Below are positions 25,466-33,813 of a stretch of 64,000 nucleotides of DNA, piece after piece (positions within the stretch are counted from its first letter, which is position 1; the number at the start of each line of letters is the position of its first letter). The position numbers and the translations under genes are program-made. The notes under the pieces are model-generated. The model was not told where the DNA came from and did not search any database. It worked only from the letters and a program-made list of their open reading frames with translations. The stretch lies in contig NZ_JBBECH010000053.1 in NCBI RefSeq assembly GCF_040881935.1, positions 1-64,000 of the forward strand, in the 5' to 3' direction. The DNA comes from Saccharospirillum sp040881935. GTDB lineage: Bacteria; Pseudomonadota; Gammaproteobacteria; Pseudomonadales; Natronospirillaceae.

Positions 25466-26632
25466 ATGCGCGCCACCGCTTTTGTTTTCATGCTAACCAT
25501 TGCCCCCTGGGCCTGGAGTGAAACCCAGCCCGAGCCGGTCAGTGTGACCACTACCGCCGTTGCCGGCAGTCAGACCGGCGCTTGCAATCTTGCCTTTGGA
25601 CAAGCCGAAGACGACGCCCGGGCACAAATGGGCACCGACGACACGGTGCTCCTTGAACTGGTCAGCCGCACCGATGAGCGGCTCGGCACCACTGACGACG
25701 GGCACTTTGAATGCCAGGTGGAAACGTTATGGATTGAACGGCTGCCCCTGGCCGCAGAGCAACCCGAGCTGGAGACTATTAACGAAGACCCGCTGCGCCT
25801 GGGTGCGCTCGAATCCATCGACGGACGCTATCAGGCAGAGTGCCGTGCCAGCCGTCGCGGTGAAGCCTGCCGTGAACAGATCGAAGCCGAGGCGGCAGAT
25901 GCTCTACTGAACCGCCTGTTGCAACGCGAAGGTCTGACCAATAACGACCTGGCGCTGGAATCCGACGGTTTCGAAGGCAGCCAGACGTTCTATTACGACC
26001 AATCTGACCTGACACTGACTATGGATGGTACCTTCTATTTCATCCGGGTCGCCCCGAGCACGCGTACTAGCGAAACCCTTGAACCCGCAGGCACCCGAGG
26101 TGAACTCAGCCGAACCACACCGCCCGAGCCCGGCCCGATGGATAACCTGGACATCACCCTATTCTACACCTGGGACGGCAACGACAGCGCCAGCCAGGAT
26201 GACCTGGCCCTCAGCGCTCGTCGCTGGGGCGTCGGGCTCTGGGTCGACAACCGCATTGGTGTATCAGCCTTCTGGGGCGATGAACGAGCTGGCATTGCCG
26301 ATTCGCGCGGCAACGTCCAAAACGCCGGCGACCGCTACGACATTCGCGGTGTGGGGGTCGGCTACCGTGTGTTCGACAACCGCTCCATCACCCTGGAAAA
26401 CATGCTGCACTACGTTGATGCCCAACCCTATTCAACCACTAACCTGGACCCGGACTGCGCTGCCTGTACACCGCGCAGCTATGAAGCAGACGATTATTTT
26501 CAGGCCACTGTGAATCTAAAAACCAACAACGAAGGCCTCAACCTGGGCTGGATGCTGACCTGGAAATTGCGCGACGACCTGACCCAGTTCGACAGCCTCT
26601 CCGGCGGCTGGTACGTCGAGCTGCAGTTTTAA
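25466..26632 (+). CDS. secreted/outer-membrane-like protein of unknown function
   Basis: 388 residues from the ATG at 25466, preceded by AAGGAGA; the frame extends upstream without a ribosome site. A signal peptide ends about AWS18. The N-terminal half (to about 205) is acidic with several Cys. After a linker rich in Pro and Thr, the second half (about 225-388) has alternating aromatic beta strands (IGVSAFWGDERAG, YDIRGVGVGYRVFDNRSITL) and ends in YVELQF with a terminal Phe, as outer-membrane barrels do. I do not recognise the family. A hairpin repeat begins directly at its stop codon. Confidence 0.65.
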   Translation: MRATAFVFMLTIAPWAWSETQPEPVSVTTTAVAGSQTGACNLAFGQAEDDARAQMGTDDTVLLELVSRTDERLGTTDDGHFECQVETLWIERLPLAAEQPELETINEDPLRLGALESIDGRYQAECRASRRGEACREQIEAEAADALLNRLLQREGLTNNDLALESDGFEGSQTFYYDQSDLTLTMDGTFYFIRVAPSTRTSETLEPAGTRGELSRTTPPEPGPMDNLDITLFYTWDGNDSASQDDLALSARRWGVGLWVDNRIGVSAFWGDERAGIADSRGNVQNAGDRYDIRGVGVGYRVFDNRSITLENMLHYVDAQPYSTTNLDPDCAACTPRSYEADDYFQATVNLKTNNEGLNLGWMLTWKLRDDLTQFDSLSGGWYVELQF

Positions 26633-26818
26633 CTCAAGTTTCGGAGTTCGCTACAGATTAGCGACGGGTGGCCGGGCTGCTCTTGCGGGGGTATCTGAGG
26701 CATGGATGCCGAAGTTAAGCCTACATGGAGGTATTCACGGCGCCCCCGCAAGAGCAGCCCGGCTATCCGTCGCGGGCTCATGGCACTGCAGCCAACTCGA
26801 ACTCCGAAACTTGAGTTT
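26631..26818. repeat. intergenic hairpin repeat, copy 3 (best-formed)
   Basis: Outer arms AACTCAAGTTTCGGAGTTCG (26631-26650) and its perfect complement (26799-26818) enclose inner 31-bp arms (26661-26691 and 26743-26773) that pair with few mismatches. The loop has GGCATGGATGCC then AAGCCTACATGGAGGTATTC. The left outer arm begins inside the TAA stop of the preceding gene. The copy at 41420-41603 is the same subtype. Confidence 0.9.
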
Positions 26819-26884
26819 TAGGCTTTACTCGCCCACCACCAATCGCTAGCCTAGCCCGCTCATTTTTTTGCTGACGAGTGTGTG

Positions 26885-27778
26885 ATGTCATCTGAAACCC
26901 GGGCGCTGTGCTATGCACTTGCCGCTGTACTGTTGTGGTCGACCGTGGCCACAGCATTCAAAGTTGCTCTGGGGTTTGTAACCGTCAGTCAATTGATGTT
27001 CGGGGCTTCGGTTTTTTCCGTGATCGCACTGGCAGCTACGTTGCACGTTCGGGGTGAACTGCGCCAGGCGTTGCAGCGTTTCTGGTCTGATCGTGCCGCC
27101 GCCTTTCGGCTGGGGCTAGTCAATCCGGTTCTTTACTATGCCGTCTTGTTCGAAGCCTACGACCGCCTGCCAGCCCAGGTCGCCCAACCGGTTAATTACA
27201 CCTGGGCAATCACTCTGGCGCTACTCTCAGTACCCTTTCTCGGCCACAAGCTGACCCGCTGGGATCTGATCGGCATGCTGCTTGGCTATTCCGGCGTGGT
27301 GTTCATTTCACTGGCAGGCAAAAACATTTCCGGCACACTCGATGGTTTTGGGCTATTTCTGGCTCTGTTCTCAACCCTGCTCTGGGCCGGCTACTGGCTG
27401 TTGAACGCCCGCGACCCGCGGCCGCCGATCATCGGCCTGTTTCAGAATTTCAGCTACGCCTTACCGCTGCTACTTATTTGGATGCTGGTCACCGACGGCA
27501 TGCCCGCACTGAACAGCTGGCAACCCTGGGCAGCCCTGGCCTATGTCGGCGTGTTCGAAATGGGCGTTACTTTTGTGTTCTGGCAATTGGCGATGCACTA
27601 CACCAACAACGCCAGCCGCATCGGCACACTGATCTTCCTGTCGCCTTTCATCAGCCTGTTCCTGATTCACTTCGTGCTCGGCGAACCGCTGCAACTGATG
27701 ACCTTTGGCGGGCTAGGTCTGATTATCGCGGGGCTCTGGTTGCAGCAGCAGATGGCTCGACGGGAGGCGCGACGCTAG
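26885..27778 (+). CDS. EamA-family (DMT superfamily) transporter
   Basis: 297 residues, integral inner-membrane protein of about ten hydrophobic segments arranged as two EamA repeats (roughly residues 8-140 and 150-290). Members export or import metabolites such as amino acids or nucleotide precursors; the substrate cannot be told. ATG at 26885 is preferred over an overlapping GTG at 26882. The 3' end overlaps that of the convergent acetyltransferase gene by 4 bp. Confidence 0.88.
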   Translation: MSSETRALCYALAAVLLWSTVATAFKVALGFVTVSQLMFGASVFSVIALAATLHVRGELRQALQRFWSDRAAAFRLGLVNPVLYYAVLFEAYDRLPAQVAQPVNYTWAITLALLSVPFLGHKLTRWDLIGMLLGYSGVVFISLAGKNISGTLDGFGLFLALFSTLLWAGYWLLNARDPRPPIIGLFQNFSYALPLLLIWMLVTDGMPALNSWQPWAALAYVGVFEMGVTFVFWQLAMHYTNNASRIGTLIFLSPFISLFLIHFVLGEPLQLMTFGGLGLIIAGLWLQQQMARREARR

Positions 27779-28293
27779 CCTTCTTCAACCGTCTTGAATA
27801 GCTGAAACCCCCGCGCTTCGTAATTGGCACGTGCATTGGGGTGATCGCCCGAGCAGGTATGTAACCAAACCCGTTTTGGCAGATTGCCATGTTCATCAGC
27901 AAATGCCCAAGCCAGATGCAGCGCTTCAGTCAGAAAGCCAGACCCAAGCCCCTGGCCAATAAAAGGCCGCGCCAGGCCGAAGTTTTCGATCTCGATCTGA
28001 TGGCCTTCACCATCTATCAACGGCTGGCGCACCACCTCGACATAACCTGCCGGACTGCCTTGCACGTACAGCACCCAGGTGCGAACCTCGGGGCGCTCAA
28101 CCTGGGCTTGCCAGCGCTCCAGCGACCAACGGTTCTTTTCGGTCCAGTCCCAGTCTTCACCGACCAGCTGATACAAAAACCGGTTAAACACCGCCTGCTG
28201 AATTTCAGCCTCGACCAGCACCGCATCGGGGTGGTCGAGCCGCTTTCCCGTCACCGCTTCGGGCGAACGCATCTCCAGATGCCAGACAATCAT
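27775..28293 (-). CDS. GNAT-family N-acetyltransferase
   Basis: 172 residues. The acetyl-CoA-binding region is ENFGLARPFIGQGLGSGFLTEAL (approximate P-loop R/Q-x-x-G-x-G) and the C-terminal part HPNARANYEARGFQLFKT is the typical last beta-alpha-beta. It overlaps the rraA stop by 4 bp and so is translationally coupled to it. Substrate unknown. Confidence 0.85.
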   Translation of the reverse strand: MIVWHLEMRSPEAVTGKRLDHPDAVLVEAEIQQAVFNRFLYQLVGEDWDWTEKNRWSLERWQAQVERPEVRTWVLYVQGSPAGYVEVVRQPLIDGEGHQIEIENFGLARPFIGQGLGSGFLTEALHLAWAFADEHGNLPKRVWLHTCSGDHPNARANYEARGFQLFKTVEEG

Positions 28294-28769
28294 CCGAACA
28301 GCTGCTTGTTGCTAACCACGATACCGGTTTCATCAGCGTAGAGGTACATGCCGGGCTCGATTGTCTGGCCAGCGAAGGTAACCGACACGTCAACATCACC
28401 CAATCCCTTTTTATCGGTTCTGACGGGAATGCTGGCCAACGCCCGCACACCGATGGGCATGCGCTGCAGTTCATGAATGTCGCGCGCGCAGCCGTTGATG
28501 ACAACGCCCTGCCAGCCGTGGTTGACCGCATCGAGTGCGATCTGATCGCCAATCAGCGCCTTGGACAGCGACCCACCGCCATCGACCACCATGACTTTGC
28601 CATCGCCATCGGTACCGGCCAATTCTTTAACGCGGGAATTGTCTTCAAAGCACTTAACCGTCACCACCTGACCAAAAAACGCTGGCTTGCCACCAAAGTT
28701 TTGAAACAGCGGTTCGAGTACCAGCACATCATCGGGGTTGTCATCACATAAATCGGGTGTGTTCCACAT
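28290..28769 (-). CDS. rraA: RraA-family protein (RNase E activity regulator / aldolase fold)
   Basis: 159 residues (E. coli RraA 161), alignable over the full length: NFGGKPAFFGQVVTVKCFED, VMVVDGGGSLSKALIGD, GVVINGCARDI, SIPVRTDKKGLGD and YLYADETGIVVS. In E. coli this trimer binds RNase E and inhibits RNA decay. Related proteins are 4-hydroxy-4-methyl-2-oxoglutarate aldolases. The closeness to E. coli RraA favours the RNase E role. It forms a two-gene unit with the GNAT gene downstream. Confidence 0.9.
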   Translation of the reverse strand: MWNTPDLCDDNPDDVLVLEPLFQNFGGKPAFFGQVVTVKCFEDNSRVKELAGTDGDGKVMVVDGGGSLSKALIGDQIALDAVNHGWQGVVINGCARDIHELQRMPIGVRALASIPVRTDKKGLGDVDVSVTFAGQTIEPGMYLYADETGIVVSNKQLFG

Positions 28770-28942
28770 TGGCTATTGACTCGCTTTCTATGGCAATGAA
28801 TGATCGCAAACGTGCTAGCCAGGCTAACCAAAAAGAGTGAATCAGCCCCAGCTTACGTAAACAGGAGAATGAGTGCCATCGTGACTTTCCGTGACACCGT
28901 GATACCCGAATGCCAGACCGGCTCTAACCGGAGAACGGCCTC

Positions 28943-29482
28943 ATGCTGACCACAGAGCGCCTTGTTCTGGTCAGCCCCGAGGTCATCAAAGCCCCGGCTC
29001 TGCTCGACTATCATCTACAAAACGCAGACCATTTTGCCCAAGCAGGCGGCACATTGCCAGAGTCACTCGGCATCTGCCGACAACGCCTCAAAGCGGAAAC
29101 CACCCTGTGGCATAACGACCGCTCCTACCGCTTTTATGGCCTGCTTGAAGGTAAGCTGATTCTGGATGTGAGCCTGAGCAACCTGGTACGCGGCGTATTC
29201 CAGGGCGCCCACCTGGGTTACAAGATCGCCGAAGCACACACTGGCCAGGGCCTGATGACTGAAGCCGTCGACACCGTGGTTAACCATGCCTTCACCCGGC
29301 TGCGGCTGCACCGGATAATGGCCAACTACCAGCCATGGAACACTGCCAGCGGTCGTATTCTGGACAAACTCGGGTTTGAACAGGAGGGGCTCGCCAAAGA
29401 CTATTTGTATATCAACGGCCAGTGGCGGGATCACATTTTAACATCGAAAACCAACCCAGAGTTCCAGTTTTCGCCGCGATGA
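28943..29482 (+). CDS. RimJ/RimL-type GNAT N-acetyltransferase
   Basis: 179 residues. LTTERLVLVSPE is the typical RimJ/RimL start. YKIAEAHTGQGLMTEAVDTVVNHAF is the acetyl-CoA-binding region, and QPWNTASGRILDKLGFEQEG the C-terminal signature. This subgroup acetylates N-termini of ribosomal proteins or small substrates. Monocistronic, by spacing on both sides. Confidence 0.88.
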   Translation: MLTTERLVLVSPEVIKAPALLDYHLQNADHFAQAGGTLPESLGICRQRLKAETTLWHNDRSYRFYGLLEGKLILDVSLSNLVRGVFQGAHLGYKIAEAHTGQGLMTEAVDTVVNHAFTRLRLHRIMANYQPWNTASGRILDKLGFEQEGLAKDYLYINGQWRDHILTSKTNPEFQFSPR

Positions 29483-29636
29483 AAGATCAACAAAGAGACT
29501 GATATGCCAATCTCACCAGCATCTGCATCAACTTGCGGTTGGCCATTGCGAGGGCTTGCATCCGGTTGTTTCGTAAAAAAACGCGAACGGTATTCACCTT
29601 ATGTGGAGCTCCACATAAAGCACACTACTTACAATT

Positions 29637-29987
29637 CTACTGTTTCATCTGCCATGGCCATTTACCCGACATTTCGACTTCCAGGGTCAGGCTCAGGAAT
29701 GTTCGAATAAGTACAACGATAGCCAGAACCCCTATTGTTTCAAAGGTCAGCTCAACCGCCACAGTATAAATGATGTCCGATGCGATAAGAAATTCAAGTC
29801 CAAGCAAAATGCCACGGCCCAATAATTGACGGACCTCCTGATAAATTGAATCTTTTTCTTCTTTCTTAAGAATCCTGATTGCTGCATTAAACAAGGCATA
29901 TATCGCATACAGCGTAATAGCGCCGATTCCAATTCCCTCAATAATTGCAGCGCACCAAGCTGCTGCAGGTGCAATAAAGTCATTCAT
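29637..29987 (-). CDS. DUF1622 membrane protein
   Basis: 116 residues with three hydrophobic segments (about 8-33, 55-75 and 80-100). It matches the DUF1622 pattern: an N-terminal GIGIGAITLYAIY, then a cytoplasmic linker and LGRGILLGLEFLIASDIIYTV. Function unknown. Its own short transcription unit; the next gene upstream on the strand is 161 bp away. Confidence 0.8.
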   Translation of the reverse strand: MNDFIAPAAAWCAAIIEGIGIGAITLYAIYALFNAAIRILKKEEKDSIYQEVRQLLGRGILLGLEFLIASDIIYTVAVELTFETIGVLAIVVLIRTFLSLTLEVEMSGKWPWQMKQ

Positions 29988-30148
29988 ATCAAAACCTCAT
30001 GTGCCTATGAATGCCAACAACACTAACAACAGTGAACTTTGACATAAGCAGACTGGACACCCACCTCAATTGTCGTGATTTCTCCATATTAACTACAAGA
30101 TAGCAATGGTTACCTCAGGTGGATGTCACATCATATTGAGGTTATAGG

Positions 30149-30919
30149 TTATAGGTGCAGTAGTTCTAAGGGAAGCAATATAAAAAGACCTGCTATCACT
30201 AAAAACGAACCTACCACCCGACTAACCTGCTGTGCCCAGGGAAACAGCTTCTCACTCAAAAAATAAAGGGTTAATCCGGCCATCCACAGCAGTTGCATCA
30301 CACCACCAACAAACATCAGCAACATCAATGCCCAGCAGCACCCAGTACAGAAAGCACCGTGTCGAACGCCCATCAGGAAAGCACCAGACACCCCACCGCG
30401 CCACTCGGTCATCAGAAAACTCAAGGGCGAACGGCATTTGCTCAGGCAGATCTGTTTCAGCCCACTGAACTGGAACAGGCCCGCGATGATGAGAAAAATA
30501 CCCCCCAGCGATGGAACGACCTGACCCTTCATGGCGTTGAGTAAAGCACTCTGATGCAAACCCCACTGCATTAGGGCCGCTACCACTGCAAAGCCCAGCC
30601 AAATACTCAGATACCCGGCGATGAAGAATCCGGTCGGAACCGTGAGCATGCCTTTGGATTCCTGCTGTTGGCGTATTTTAGTATAGGTCAGGATCATCGG
30701 AGTGGCACTCGGCAGCATCATCGCCACCATCATGACGCTCCACATCAGGAGACTGGTCGCCAGCAGGGTTAAGCCCCTATCATCCGGAGCACCCATGTTC
30801 ATAGTGCTGTGAGCTCCCATGTTCATGAGGTAAATCCATGCAAGCAAGGTGATCAACAGTAAGGCGGCGCCTATCAGGGCCTGCTCTACTGAACGCATTC
30901 GAACCATTGTCATGTCCAT
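30149..30919 (-). CDS. DUF2182 metal-binding integral membrane protein
   Basis: 256 residues with about seven hydrophobic segments. MMLPSATPMILTYTKI and GVRHGAFCTGCCWALMLLMF are hallmark stretches of the DUF2182 family, with Met, His and Cys clusters thought to bind metal. It lies 23 bp downstream of a DUF1326 gene. The two families are commonly neighbours, so they probably act together, perhaps in copper or other soft-metal handling (inference). Confidence 0.88.
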   Translation of the reverse strand: MDMTMVRMRSVEQALIGAALLLITLLAWIYLMNMGAHSTMNMGAPDDRGLTLLATSLLMWSVMMVAMMLPSATPMILTYTKIRQQQESKGMLTVPTGFFIAGYLSIWLGFAVVAALMQWGLHQSALLNAMKGQVVPSLGGIFLIIAGLFQFSGLKQICLSKCRSPLSFLMTEWRGGVSGAFLMGVRHGAFCTGCCWALMLLMFVGGVMQLLWMAGLTLYFLSEKLFPWAQQVSRVVGSFLVIAGLFILLPLELLHL

Positions 30920-30942
30920 CGTGGCACTCCTCCCTCTGGTTC

Positions 30943-31551
30943 CTATGGCCCGGCATATGCGAAGGGCGAGTAAAATGCCGTGCGCTCGCTTAGTTCGACA
31001 TTAATTCCGTGGGCCTGGTGACGCAGTGAGCGGGAATTCGCCACGACCAGCGTTTGACCCGGTGCAACAGCCAGAGGGTGATTTTGGATGGTAACGTCTT
31101 GACCACCCTGGCCTTCAATCGCGGCGATATCGGCTTCCGCATTCTCGCCGATTGACAGATGCCGCCGTCCTTGTTCCACCTCAAAACGAATCGGCAGTGT
31201 CTCCACGCCGGCCACATCGGAAATCAACGAGGCCAGCATGGCGGGGTGACCGCCTGCCTGACCACCAAAGATCGATCCCAGTGCCTCAGACTGGCGTTCA
31301 TCCGCACGCTGATCGAGATAGAGCACCACTTTCCAGTTGCCCTCGGCCATAGGGCCTGGTGAATTCAGAGCCACCGCGACGTTAAGGTCATCGAGCGATA
31401 CCTCACCAAATTTTCCAGTCTTGATATGCCAGCCGACCAGTGCTGAACAGTCTCCCTCCGTTGGTGCACCCAGATAGATGCAAGGGCAGGCGCCTGAGCA
31501 GCTGCAGCTTTCAAGGTAGTCTCCGGCCATGGTCCATTGTGTGGTCATCAT
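30943..31551 (-). CDS. DUF1326 protein
   Basis: 202 residues. The N-terminus has a Cys cluster, LESCSCSGACPCIYLGAP, characteristic of DUF1326, and otherwise a beta-rich fold. No signal peptide. AAGGAGTGAA lies immediately upstream of the ATG. First gene of a two-gene unit with DUF2182, divergent from a large regulator (31736-33697). A pair of 11-bp-spaced repeats in the shared upstream region is a likely control site. Confidence 0.88.
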   Translation of the reverse strand: MMTTQWTMAGDYLESCSCSGACPCIYLGAPTEGDCSALVGWHIKTGKFGEVSLDDLNVAVALNSPGPMAEGNWKVVLYLDQRADERQSEALGSIFGGQAGGHPAMLASLISDVAGVETLPIRFEVEQGRRHLSIGENAEADIAAIEGQGGQDVTIQNHPLAVAPGQTLVVANSRSLRHQAHGINVELSERTAFYSPFAYAGP

Positions 31552-31633
31552 TTCACTCCTTTTATGTTTAAGAATTATTTTTTACAGCGATACATGTATA
31601 GCGCCAATCGGGACAAGAGGGGTGATGAACAGA

Positions 31634-31653
31634 TGAGAATTTTGTGAGAATTT
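31634..31653. promoter_or_regulatory. direct repeat, candidate OmpR-type winged-helix operator
   Basis: TGAGAATTT occurs at 31634-31642 and again at 31645-31653, i.e. with 11-bp spacing. OmpR/PhoB winged helices bind head-to-tail repeats spaced by about one helical turn. The divergent gene starting at 31736 ends in exactly such a domain. A second symmetrical site, GGCCTAAAAGGCC, lies at 31693-31705 between this and the regulator start. Confidence 0.5.
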
Positions 31654-31735
31654 CGGTATCGACTGGTTGCAAACTAAAGTAACTGCAGGTGTGGCCTAAA
31701 AGGCCTATCCTTGTTCGGAACACGAGGGGAACCCT

Positions 31736-33697
31736 ATGGCACAGCGGATGTCCGATCTCTTGGCGATAAAGGCACAGCAGGCGTTTGTCGGTCGCGATGC
31801 TGAGCTGGAGGTTTTACGGTCCCTTTTGGCTCAACAGGGGCCACGAATGGTGCACATCCATGGCATTGCCGGAATCGGTAAAACATCGCTACTGGCGAGG
31901 TTCGCTACCGAGGCCAGAGCCTCAGGCGCTGTTGTTGTCCGGCTTGACTGTCGCCAGATTGAACCAACAGCCTCTGGCTTATTAAGGCAATTAGGGTTGG
32001 CGATTGGGGGCGAGCCACCAGATGCCGACGCACTTGCTGTTCGTCTGGGCGGGTTGGGGGCCGTTGTTGTACTGACCTTTGACACCGTAGAGGTATTCAG
32101 ACTGCTCGATACCTGGTTACGGCAAGTGTTCGTACCGATGCTTCCAGAAAACGTCAGGGTACTCTTTCTGGGCCGGGAACCACCTTCCAGTGCCTGGCAG
32201 GCAATACCAGGCTGGGGGAGCCTGCTTCAATCACTGTCTTTAAAACCCCTGAGCGAACCAGAGGCAAACCAATTACTGCTTAAACTGGGAGTAAACAACG
32301 AAGAGTCATTATTCTTTGCTCAGTCCACACATGGACATCCTCTTGCGTTAACGCTCGTGGCTGCCGCCTTTAGGAATGAACCGTCTGGTCGCTGGCTGCG
32401 CGCAACTCCCGTGCAATATGCGCTTGAAGAGCTAGCCCACCTGTTTCTGACCGACGTGGGTGACGCGAGTACCCGACGTGTTCTGGAAGGTGCTTCGGTT
32501 ACCCGACGAGCAACCGTTTCTTTGCTGGGAGCACTGTTCCCGGATCTTGCGCCACTCGATGCTTACGAGCGGCTGAGTCAACTCCCGTTCGTGGACAACG
32601 CCAGTGATGGACTCATCATCCATGATGCCGTGCGGGAAGCCATCACTCGCTCTTTGCATGCCAATGACCCCAGTCGCTATCTTGAGTACCGGCGCGCCGC
32701 CTGGCGCCAACTGAATAGTGAAGCGGAGGCTGCCGGCAGTGACGATCTGTGGCGGTATACCGCGGATATGTTGTATTTGATCGAGAATCCGGTTGTTCGG
32801 GAAGCATTCTTTCCCACTACCGCTCCGCCACTCATCGTAGAGCAGGCAAAACCAAGCGACGATGAAGCCATCACGCAGATCATTCACAGGCACGATGGGC
32901 GGGTAGCTGCCACCGCCCTGCTATTGTGGTGGCATCGCCTGCCACAGGCCTTTTCCGTTGTGCGAAACAGAGAGAGAACAGTGGTAGGTCTGTCCTGTAA
33001 GTTGCGATCGGATGCGATTGAGCCAACCTGGGCACAGGATGATCCCGTGATTGCCAATTGGTGTGACCATCTCAGTCAAAAACCCATGGCGGCGGGCGAA
33101 ATTGCCTTATATTGCCGCCGCTGGTTGAGCATTGTCGGAGGAGACTCACCGAGCGAGGTACAAGCAGCTGTATGGCTCGATTTAAAGCGTACGTACATGG
33201 AGCTTAGGCCCGGGTTGCGTCGAGTCTACCTGACGGCGTGCAATCTGGCTGCTTACCTATCGGTTGCACAGCGTCTGGGCTTCACGTTGTTGCCAGAATA
33301 CGGGATCGAACTTGATGGACATCATTACCCAACTGCCATGCTGGACTTTGGACCTGGTTCAGTCGACGGGTGGCTGAGTGACCTGGCTGCCGCTGAACTG
33401 GGGGTGCAACACGCTGATGACCTGATTGATGTCGACGCTCGCGAACTGGTATTGGTCAGTGGACGAGTGTCCCTGACGCCACTGGAGTTTGGAGTGATTC
33501 ATCACCTGCACGCGAAACAAGGCAAGGCGGTATCTCGGCGAGATTTGTTACGAGACGTTTGGGGCACGACGTACGAGGGTGGCAGCAACGTCGTGGATGC
33601 AGTTGTTCGCACGTTAAGACGTAAACTTGGCAAGCAGTCTGCGCAGTTAGAAACCGTGACAGGGGTTGGCTATCGGTTGAAACCTAAAAGGCTCTGA
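31736..33697 (+). CDS. large regulator: STAND-type NTPase + GNAT-like domain + OmpR-type winged helix
   Basis: 653 residues. Residues about 15-200 form an AAA/STAND NTPase: QAFVGRDAELEVL, Walker A IHGIAGIGKTSLL, and the hydrophobic strand VVVLTFDTVEVF at the Walker B position. About 200-370 is helical. About 375-555 looks like a GNAT acetyltransferase fold (ERTVVGLSCKLRS; LRRVYLTACNLAAYLSVAQR then LGF). The last 90 residues are an OmpR/PhoB winged helix (LTPLEFGVIHHLHAKQGKAV; NVVDAVVRTLRRKLG; TVTGVGYRLKP). There is no receiver domain. GAGGGG precedes the ATG. Divergent from DUF1326-DUF2182, which it probably controls. The GNAT assignment rests on fold-pattern reading only. Confidence 0.75.
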   Translation: MAQRMSDLLAIKAQQAFVGRDAELEVLRSLLAQQGPRMVHIHGIAGIGKTSLLARFATEARASGAVVVRLDCRQIEPTASGLLRQLGLAIGGEPPDADALAVRLGGLGAVVVLTFDTVEVFRLLDTWLRQVFVPMLPENVRVLFLGREPPSSAWQAIPGWGSLLQSLSLKPLSEPEANQLLLKLGVNNEESLFFAQSTHGHPLALTLVAAAFRNEPSGRWLRATPVQYALEELAHLFLTDVGDASTRRVLEGASVTRRATVSLLGALFPDLAPLDAYERLSQLPFVDNASDGLIIHDAVREAITRSLHANDPSRYLEYRRAAWRQLNSEAEAAGSDDLWRYTADMLYLIENPVVREAFFPTTAPPLIVEQAKPSDDEAITQIIHRHDGRVAATALLLWWHRLPQAFSVVRNRERTVVGLSCKLRSDAIEPTWAQDDPVIANWCDHLSQKPMAAGEIALYCRRWLSIVGGDSPSEVQAAVWLDLKRTYMELRPGLRRVYLTACNLAAYLSVAQRLGFTLLPEYGIELDGHHYPTAMLDFGPGSVDGWLSDLAAAELGVQHADDLIDVDARELVLVSGRVSLTPLEFGVIHHLHAKQGKAVSRRDLLRDVWGTTYEGGSNVVDAVVRTLRRKLGKQSAQLETVTGVGYRLKPKRL

Positions 33698-33813
33698 TTA
33701 AGCAATACTCAGCCGGACACTTTTCGATGCTCCCCAAGCTACACCTTTCCACCCGGTAAAAGCCGGTCTATATTAGCCTCGGTTTCAACAGACTGGGGCT
33801 GGGAGGATACAGT

